The notes under the pieces: model-generated
Told to the model about the DNA's origin: nothing
Seen by the model: only the letters and a program-made list of their open reading frames with translations
The model's database searches: none
Shown: positions 1-4,784 of the stretch, piece by piece
Position numbering within the stretch: the stretch's first letter is position 1
Layout of the letters: every line of letters starts with the position of its first letter
Made by a program: the position numbers and the translations under genes
Assembly (NCBI GenBank): GCA_964618845.1
Contig: CAZUCU010000024.1
Span: 1-8,520 of the forward strand
Origin: CAZUCU01 sp964618845
GTDB taxonomy: Bacteria > Patescibacteriota > Minisyncoccia > Phycocordibacterales > JAACPR01
Length of the DNA stretch: 8,520 nucleotides
Direction of reading: 5' to 3'

Positions 1-1
1 G

Positions 2-83
2 TGCCCGGGGCGGGAGTTGAACCCGCATGCCATACGGCCGCCGATTTTAAGTCGACTATGTATACCAATTCCATCACCCGGGC
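2..83 (-). tRNA. tRNA-Leu (anticodon UAA)
   Basis: Read on the minus strand, this folds as a class II tRNA. The 7-bp acceptor stem is GCCCGGG/CCCGGGC (positions 83-77 with 9-3). The anticodon stem GTCGA/TCGGC encloses the loop CTTAAAA, giving anticodon TAA at 49-47, which reads leucine UUA codons. A long variable arm (GCC-GTAT-GGC) and a T arm with a GCGGG/CCCGC stem and TTCAACT loop complete it. The discriminator base is A at position 2. Only one more base (C) lies before the window edge, so whether CCA is encoded cannot be told. The 5' end overlaps the last 10 bases of rbfA, which implies co-transcription with infB-rbfA. Confidence 0.95.
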
Positions 84-409
84 ATTTTATCTTTCATAGA
101 GATTTCTTCTATCTTTTGTCGCGACTTTTCTCCTTTATCGATTGCAAAATCAAAAAATGGAGTTTTTCCAATTCTTGAATATTTTTTAACATATTCTCTA
201 AAGTCGCTTCTTTGTCTTTTTAAAAAACTCATTGCGGTTTCTTCATTCTCATCTGGAAATACTGTAACAAAAATTATAGCTTTTTTAAAGTCTTTTGTAA
301 CATGGACATTAGTAACGGTAATTAGTGTATTTCTGTTTGATTCTTTTTCAACAAATCTACCAGCGAGTCTTTTTATTTCATCTTTTAATTTTTCTGCGTG
401 AAATTCCAT
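74..409 (-). CDS. rbfA: Ribosome-binding factor A (RbfA), 30S maturation factor
   Basis: RbfA is a small KH-like protein that binds the 30S subunit and helps 16S rRNA 5'-end maturation and late assembly. The 111-residue product matches the family in length. It shows the typical pattern: a basic helix at the N-terminus, the strand LITVTNVHVTKDFKKA (about residues 29-44), the strand AIIFVTVFPDE, a helix with FLKRQRSDFREYVKK, and the final TPFFDFAIDKG strand. The ATG overlaps the infB stop by one base (TAATG at 411-407), which indicates translational coupling and fixes the start; no separate Shine-Dalgarno is visible. Oddity: the last codons (CCC GGG TGA) lie inside the tRNA-Leu gene, with the stop at tRNA nucleotides 8-10. 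The infB-rbfA order is classical, so the assignment is secure. Confidence 0.93.
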   Translation of the reverse strand: MEFHAEKLKDEIKRLAGRFVEKESNRNTLITVTNVHVTKDFKKAIIFVTVFPDENEETAMSFLKRQRSDFREYVKKYSRIGKTPFFDFAIDKGEKSRQKIEEISMKDKMPG

Positions 410-1905
410 TACTTTTCTATAATTTTAAACACATAAATCATATCACCTTCTGCGACATCTGTTTTACAATCAATCGCTGCGCCAAATTCTTCATCTTCTG
501 TTGCCAGAGTTACTTCATTTTTTGCTTTTTGCATTCCTTTTATTTTTCCTTTATCTATCTCTTCATTTCTTCTTAATAACTTGAACATTAATCCTGTTTC
601 AATTTTTCCTTCTTTTACTTTGGCGCCAATAATTTGTATTTTTTTATTTTTTCCAAAAATTCTAATGATTTTTGCTTTTCCCACTTCCTCTTCAATTTTA
701 ATTTTAGTTTTTCTCTCTATGGCAGAATCTAAAATCCATTTGGTAATCTCGTATATTATGTTAAAAACTTTTACTGGAATTTGAATTTTTTCCAATATTT
801 GTTTTGCTTGATTATCTATACTCACATTAAAACCTGCTATCAAAGTTTTTTCATTTGTCATTGCTATTTTCATATCAGCTTCAGAAATATCTCCCGTTTC
901 ACTTTTTAGAATTTTAAATTTAATTCCGTCTAAATTTGTCTTACTTAATTCATATTCAATAGCTTCTTTGCTACCAGCTACATCAGTTTTTATAATTAAA
1001 GGAATTATTGTTTCTCCTGTTTTTTCTACAAGATTGTCATCTTTTTTTGGGGGGTGGAAATTTTTGCTTGAGGCAAAAATTTCCGCTTCTTTTTTATTTT
1101 CAAAAACCCTAAAAACATCTCCTGCATCGGGTAATATATTAAAACCACAAATTTTAAATGGGGTAGAAAAACTAATTTCTTCAAATTGTTTTTTTTCTTG
1201 ATCTTCTATCATTCTTACAGGTGACCATGCACTTTTTGTAGCAATAAAAGAGCCCTTTTTGAGGGTTCCTTTTTTGAGGACAAGAGTGGCTTCAATTCCT
1301 CTTTGTTTACATTTATGTGTTTCTATAATAAAACCTTCAGCTTCACCCCTTAGATCTGCTTTTAAATCTTCTATTTCTGCTGTTAAAATAATTAAATCTA
1401 ATAAATTATCAACCCCAGTTCCTTGTTTTGCAGAAATTTCTACATAAGAAATATTTCCTCCCATTCCTTCCAAATAGATTTCATTTTCAATTAAACTTGC
1501 TTTACATAAATCTATGTTTGCTTTTGGAGAATCAATTTTGTTTATTGCTACGATAAAAGGAATATTAGATTTTTTGATACTTTCAAATGCTTCTATGGTT
1601 TGTGGTTTTACGCCATCTTCTGCTGAAACAATTAAAATTGCAATATCAGCAATTTTTGCTCCTCGTTCTCTTACACTTACAAAAGCTTCATGGCCGGGAG
1701 TGTCAAGAAAAGTAATTTTTTTATTATTTTTTATAATCTCGTATGCACCTATATGTTGTGTAATTCCTCCAGCTTCATTTGCCACTATTTGACTTTTGCG
1801 TAAAAAATCTAATAGTGTTGATTTTCCATGATCAATATGACCCATAATTACAACGATGGGAGGTCTTGAAACTATGTTTTTTTTTGTATCATTATTTTTG
1901 ATCAT
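409..1905 (-). CDS. infB: Translation initiation factor IF-2, minimal core form
   Basis: IF-2 is the GTPase that recruits initiator fMet-tRNA to the 30S subunit and promotes subunit joining. All G motifs are present: G1 GHIDHGKS (residues 22-29), switch I GGITQHIG (46-53), G3 DTPGH (68-72), G4 NKID (122-125) and G5 SAK (158-160). The beta-barrel, middle and C-terminal initiator-tRNA-binding domains follow; the C-terminus has the typical VKVFNIIYEI and GKAKIIRIFG stretches. At 498 residues it starts almost at the G domain and lacks the long N-terminal region of most bacterial IF-2 proteins (about 700-900 residues). The ATG at 1905 is the only sensible start; the sequence upstream is a short low-complexity gap and then the end of another gene, so no N-terminal part is hidden nearby. 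No Shine-Dalgarno is seen. It is followed by rbfA with a one-base overlap. Confidence 0.97.
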   Translation of the reverse strand: MIKNNDTKKNIVSRPPIVVIMGHIDHGKSTLLDFLRKSQIVANEAGGITQHIGAYEIIKNNKKITFLDTPGHEAFVSVRERGAKIADIAILIVSAEDGVKPQTIEAFESIKKSNIPFIVAINKIDSPKANIDLCKASLIENEIYLEGMGGNISYVEISAKQGTGVDNLLDLIILTAEIEDLKADLRGEAEGFIIETHKCKQRGIEATLVLKKGTLKKGSFIATKSAWSPVRMIEDQEKKQFEEISFSTPFKICGFNILPDAGDVFRVFENKKEAEIFASSKNFHPPKKDDNLVEKTGETIIPLIIKTDVAGSKEAIEYELSKTNLDGIKFKILKSETGDISEADMKIAMTNEKTLIAGFNVSIDNQAKQILEKIQIPVKVFNIIYEITKWILDSAIERKTKIKIEEEVGKAKIIRIFGKNKKIQIIGAKVKEGKIETGLMFKLLRRNEEIDKGKIKGMQKAKNEVTLATEDEEFGAAIDCKTDVAEGDMIYVFKIIEK

Positions 1906-1937
1906 TTTTTGTTAAAAAGAGAGAAATAAACAACGAT

Positions 1938-1980
1938 AAGTAAAAAGTAATTGCTTTTTCTTCTTGCTTTTTACTTTTTT
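1938..1980. repeat. Low-complexity inverted repeat between the DUF4446 gene and infB
   Basis: The 94-base gap holds a perfect 10-bp inverted repeat, AAGTAAAAAG (1938-1947) and CTTTTTACTT (1967-1976), with a 19-base pyrimidine-rich loop. A T-run continues on the plus strand to 1980. The surrounding sequence is built from variants of GCTTTTT, CTTCTT and TTACTTT. The T-run is on the wrong side for a terminator of the minus-strand genes, so I list it as a repeat; a weak attenuator or a promoter spacer is possible. Confidence 0.45.
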
Positions 1981-1999
1981 CTTGTTTCTTCTTGCTGTT

Positions 2000-2479
2000 C
2001 TACAAACTTAAACTTTCTTTAGCTTTTGTCAATGCCTCTTGCTCTTCTTCTGTAAGCATTACATCACATTTAAAATTTTCAATTTTTTTAGAAAAAACAT
2101 TTACTCTATCTCTGGCATGGAATGTTGAAATTATGATACCACTCCCATATTCATTCAGAAAGGAAACAGCAAACGAATTTGAACCACCAGATTTAATTCC
2201 ATCGAAAGCTTTAAAATTTACCATACCAAAACCTCTTGGTGATTTTTTTATTTGTTTTTGTAAAATTGCAATTGAATCATTGATTTTTTGAGCTTCGATA
2301 TTTGTGTTGTCTATATACTTATATATATTTACGAGAGAATCCTCTATACTTTTTTTGTTTGATCCTTTTATCAATCTATTAAATCTAAAATCCAAAATGA
2401 AATTCCAAATAATCAAAAGTATTACCAAAAGTGTTAAAATTAGTAAAAATATTTCGTTTTGTGTTAAATTGAAAATCAT
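2000..2479 (-). CDS. DUF4446 family membrane-anchored protein
   Basis: The function is unknown. I recognise the DUF4446 pattern: an N-terminal hydrophobic segment (about residues 9-30, rich in L and I) followed by a short charged, coiled-coil-like region and a compact soluble domain. That domain carries the typical motifs GFGMVNFKAFDGIKSGGSNSF, SFAVSFLNEYGSGIIIS and TFHARDRVNVFSKKI, ending in LTEEEQEAL. I chose the ATG at 2479 (159 residues). A TTG 24 bases upstream at 2503 would add eight residues but has no ribosome binding site and would overlap the -10 box proposed here. The gene is head to head with the cysteine desulfurase across only 33 bases, and it lies 94 bases upstream of infB on the same strand, so it may lead that operon. 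The topology suggests one membrane anchor with the C-terminal domain on one side; which side is not clear. Confidence 0.85.
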   Translation of the reverse strand: MIFNLTQNEIFLLILTLLVILLIIWNFILDFRFNRLIKGSNKKSIEDSLVNIYKYIDNTNIEAQKINDSIAILQKQIKKSPRGFGMVNFKAFDGIKSGGSNSFAVSFLNEYGSGIIISTFHARDRVNVFSKKIENFKCDVMLTEEEQEALTKAKESLSL

Positions 2480-2502
2480 GCTAAAACCATTAGGCCTAAA
2501 CA

Positions 2503-2508
2503 ATTATA
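2503..2508 (-). promoter_or_regulatory. Putative -10 box for the DUF4446 gene in the divergent interval
   Basis: Read on the minus strand, positions 2508-2503 are a perfect TATAAT, 23 bases upstream of the ATG at 2479. The best -35 at 17-bp spacing is weak (TTCGCT at 2531-2526, inside the cysteine desulfurase gene). The same AT-rich bases read TATAAA on the plus strand, immediately before the desulfurase ATG, so the two divergent promoters may share sequence. Confidence 0.35.
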
Positions 2509-2512
2509 AAAC

Positions 2513-3742
2513 ATGTTTTGGAAAAAGCGAAGACAAAAAAATATTCACTTAGATTTTTTGGGGACAACTCCTGTAGATAAAAAAATTTTTAAAAAAATGA
2601 AAGGATTTTTCTCGGTTGATTTTTATAATCCATCTTCTATTTATATGGATGCCAAAAAGATCAAAGATTTGATTGAAGAATATAGAAAAAAAATTGCTAA
2701 AATATTACAAGTTAAAAACACTGAAATAATTTTTACTAACGGAGGAACGGAGAGTATAAACCTTGCGATATTAGGAATCGCAAAAAAATTCCAAATTCCA
2801 AATCCCAACCCCCAAAAATTACATATGGTTTCAACCAAGATTGAACATCCGGCGGTTTTGGAAAGTTTAAAAGAGGCAGAAAGATTAGGGGCGAAAGTTA
2901 CTTATCTGGATGTTGATGAGGAGGGAATAATTAATATTGAAGATTTTAAAAAATCTTTGAGTGAAGAAACTAAACTTGTTGCTATTGGTTATGCAAATAG
3001 TGAAATTGGTGTCATTCAAGATATTTCAAGAATTGGAAGAGAAATTTTGAAGTTTAAAAATATTTTAAAAAGAAGTGAAGAAGACTTTCCCTTTTTCTTT
3101 TGTGATGCAAGTCAGGCAGGGTTAACTTTGGATTTGAATGTTAATCGATTAAAAGTAGATATGATGACTTTGGATGGATCCAAAATTTATGGGCCAAAAG
3201 CAAACGGATGTTTGATAAAGAAAAATTATGTAGAAATTTCCCCTATACTTTTCGGTGGTGGACAAGAGTGGGGACTTCGAGCGGGGACTGAAAATGTTGC
3301 TGGAATTATTGGATTTTGTGAAGCGTTGATTTTGGCAAGCAGAAGAAAAGAGAAAGATAAAAAAAATTTTGAAAAACTTCAAAAATATATGTTAGAAAAA
3401 ATTGCAAAAGAAATTCCAGAAGCCGAACTAAATGGAGTAAGACCTTCGACTTCGCTCAGGGCAAGTAGACTTTCAAATAATATAAATATTTGTATCAAGG
3501 GACTCAATTCGGAATTTGCGGTAATTATGATGGATGAATTTGGCATAAATTGCTCATCGATGACTGCTTGTAAGAGTATGAAAGGAAATGGGCAGTCTTA
3601 TGTAATTGAAGCACTTGGAAAACCAAAATGTGTTGGGTCATCGCTTCGATTTTCTTTTGGTAGGAAAACAACAAGGAAAGATATTGATAAAACAATAAAA
3701 GCATTACGAAAGACAGTTGATTTTCAGCTTTTAAAAGAATAG
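2513..3742 (+). CDS. Cysteine desulfurase (class V aminotransferase fold, NifS/IscS family)
   Basis: This PLP enzyme takes sulfur from L-cysteine as a persulfide, yielding alanine, for tRNA thiolation and/or Fe-S clusters. Its 409 residues fit the family. Visible landmarks are the N-terminal LDxxxTTP motif (here LDFLGTTPVD), NGGTESINLAI, EHPAV with the PLP-stacking His112, ANSEIGVIQ, Asp198 and Gln201 in FFCDASQ, the Schiff-base Lys224 in GSKIYGPK, RAGTENV, the catalytic loop with Cys353 (TACKS), and SSLRFSFGR. Two features are odd. The residue before the PLP lysine is Ser223, where His is near-universal, and two loops contain repeat-like insertions (residues about 92-102 and 311-317). The start at 2513 leaves the usual short basic lead before the first strand. 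No scaffold protein (IscU/SufU) is beside it, so the sulfur acceptor is unknown. A pseudoprotease gene follows after 9 bases, probably in the same operon. IscS, NifS and SufS roles cannot be told apart here. Confidence 0.92.
   Translation: MFWKKRRQKNIHLDFLGTTPVDKKIFKKMKGFFSVDFYNPSSIYMDAKKIKDLIEEYRKKIAKILQVKNTEIIFTNGGTESINLAILGIAKKFQIPNPNPQKLHMVSTKIEHPAVLESLKEAERLGAKVTYLDVDEEGIINIEDFKKSLSEETKLVAIGYANSEIGVIQDISRIGREILKFKNILKRSEEDFPFFFCDASQAGLTLDLNVNRLKVDMMTLDGSKIYGPKANGCLIKKNYVEISPILFGGGQEWGLRAGTENVAGIIGFCEALILASRRKEKDKKNFEKLQKYMLEKIAKEIPEAELNGVRPSTSLRASRLSNNINICIKGLNSEFAVIMMDEFGINCSSMTACKSMKGNGQSYVIEALGKPKCVGSSLRFSFGRKTTRKDIDKTIKALRKTVDFQLLKE
2786..2817 (+). repeat. Short CAAATTCC-type repeat inside the cysteine desulfurase gene
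   Basis: The stretch is built from tandem variants of AAATTCC (AAATTCC AAATTCC AAATCCC AACCCCC) and encodes KFQIPNPNPQ. It lies in the loop between NLAIL and the EHPAV strand, where my hand comparison with the remembered E. coli IscS sequence gives about five residues fewer. Its composition differs from the surrounding codons. Confidence 0.45.
3443..3463 (+). repeat. CCTTCGACTTCGCTCAGGG element embedded in frame in the cysteine desulfurase gene
   Basis: This 21-base GC-rich block encodes PSTSLRA (residues 311-317), between LNG (306-308) and RLSNN (319-323). In the family these two motifs are normally separated by only about four or five residues. The block stands out from the AT-rich gene. 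I remember the same word (reverse complement CCCTGAGCGAAGTCGAAGG) as a recurrent short repeat in diverse bacterial genomes; that is recollection, not a search result. Confidence 0.55.
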
Positions 3743-3751
3743 AATAGACCC

Positions 3752-4576
3752 ATGAATCTTAATTTGAACACCCAACAAATAGTGTTACTTTGCCTTCTGG
3801 TGGCGTTTGTTACCTCTATTACTACTGCTATTTCTGTAGTTTCTTTGACAAACCAAAACCCAGAACCCGTAACGCAGACTATAAATAGAGTAGTAGAAAA
3901 GACGATTGAAACAGTTACCGAACCCAAAGAAGAAAATACATTAGTTACAAAAACTCCCAACAAAGAAGTTGTAACTGTTGTAGTGAATCAAGAAGATTTA
4001 ACAGTTGATTCTGTAGAAAGAAATTCCAAAAGTTTAGCAAGGATTCATTTTTTAAACAAAGGTGTTGCTGGAGAATTTGTAACTATAGGAATTGTTGTTT
4101 CTACTAATTCAATTGTCGTTGATAGAAATTTAATAACCAAAAAAGGTTTGTATATCGCAAAAACCAAATTGGGTGATTTGCCTGTTGAAATTTTATTTTT
4201 TGATGAAAAATCTAATTTTGCTTTGTTAAAATTAAAAGATGGGAAGACGGGACTCGAGAAAGCAGAATTTGCTGACTCCAACACACTTCAACTTGCACAA
4301 TCTGTTATTTCTCTTTCTGGCTCGACTGATAATTCGGTTTCAACTGGAATAATAAATAAATTAGATTCATTTGATAAAAGCGAGAATGAAAATACTTGGA
4401 AAGAGATTACGAATATTTATACTAGCGTTGATCCAAATAATGTTTTGGTAGGAAGTGTTTTGTTGAATCTTCAAGGAAAAATTGTTGGTGTAAAAACTTT
4501 TGATTCTTTAATTGCAAAAACAACTTTTACCCCTTCAAATGTTTTAAAAAACTTTTTGGGGGCCCGAGGAATTTAA
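3752..4576 (+). CDS. Membrane-anchored trypsin/HtrA-fold protein without catalytic triad (pseudoprotease)
   Basis: There is one N-terminal transmembrane segment (about residues 9-32), then a polar linker rich in Val, Thr and Glu (33-90), then a domain resembling the chymotrypsin-like fold of DegP/HtrA proteins (about 90-270). The resemblance is clearest in DEKSNFALLKL (151-161; family D-P-x-x-D-L-A-L-L-K) and in TSVDPNNVLVGSVLLNLQGKIVGV (224-247; family TDAAINPGNSGGPLLNxxGxVVGI), which align without gaps. At the triad positions the protein has Asn126 for His, Asn155 for Asp and Val233 for Ser, so proteolysis is not expected. A binding or scaffolding role outside the membrane is plausible but inferred. 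The gene starts 9 bases after the cysteine desulfurase stop, suggesting one transcript; no clear Shine-Dalgarno is visible. I cannot name the family. Confidence 0.75.
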   Translation: MNLNLNTQQIVLLCLLVAFVTSITTAISVVSLTNQNPEPVTQTINRVVEKTIETVTEPKEENTLVTKTPNKEVVTVVVNQEDLTVDSVERNSKSLARIHFLNKGVAGEFVTIGIVVSTNSIVVDRNLITKKGLYIAKTKLGDLPVEILFFDEKSNFALLKLKDGKTGLEKAEFADSNTLQLAQSVISLSGSTDNSVSTGIINKLDSFDKSENENTWKEITNIYTSVDPNNVLVGSVLLNLQGKIVGVKTFDSLIAKTTFTPSNVLKNFLGARGI

Positions 4577-4596
4577 TTCTTGAAAAGATTTTAAAA

Positions 4597-4626
4597 TTGT
4601 TATATCTTTAGATAGACATTTATAAT
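4597..4626 (+). promoter_or_regulatory. Putative sigma70-type promoter upstream of the Hsp100 gene
   Basis: TTGTTA (4597-4602) and TATAAT (4621-4626) are separated by 18 bases. Transcription would start near 4633 and carry the following palindromic repeat in a 5' leader of about 150 bases. No CIRCE operator is seen nearby. Caution: the -10 box lies in a segment shared with the 3' end of the sortase gene (4613-4639 versus 8445-8471), where the matching hexamer is TAGAAT. Confidence 0.4.
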
Positions 4627-4764
4627 AAAAGCACGAAATCTGAAATACGAAATTCAAAACAAGTACGAAGCACGAAATCCAAAATCTGAAACACGTATTT
4701 AGAATTTCGGATTTAGGATTTCGAATTTGTTTCGGATTTTGTGCTTCGAATTTCGTATTTTTAA
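4627..4764. repeat. Long imperfect palindromic repeat, copy 1
   Basis: Both arms (about 4627-4695 and 4696-4764) are built from variants of the words ACGAAAT, TCGAA and GAAACAA, and the right arm is the approximate reverse complement of the left. By hand, 32 of the outer 43 positions match. The centre is near 4695. A-rich sequence precedes the left arm and TATTTTTAAA follows the right arm, so the transcript could form a long terminator-like hairpin on either strand. It occupies most of the gap between the pseudoprotease and Hsp100 genes and contains no gene. Confidence 0.8.
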
Positions 4765-4784
4765 ATGCTTAATTTTAAAAAACT

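Noticed and set aside
74..76. UGA recoded as glycine, as in some CPR lineages
   Set aside because: UGA ends rbfA at a family-typical length, and no protein in the window needs in-frame UGA read-through.
1905..2000. infB truncated by a frameshift with its N-terminus upstream
   Set aside because: Only 94 low-complexity bases separate it from the DUF4446 gene, and nothing there resembles an IF-2 N-terminal domain.
4627..4764. CRISPR-like array of short GAAAT repeats
   Set aside because: The words are degenerate, irregularly spaced and mirrored around a centre. There are no constant repeats with unique spacers and no cas genes.
4577..4784. CIRCE/HrcA operator before the chaperone gene
   Set aside because: No TTAGCACTC-N9-GAGTGCTAA-like sequence is present; the only symmetry is the CGAAAT palindrome.
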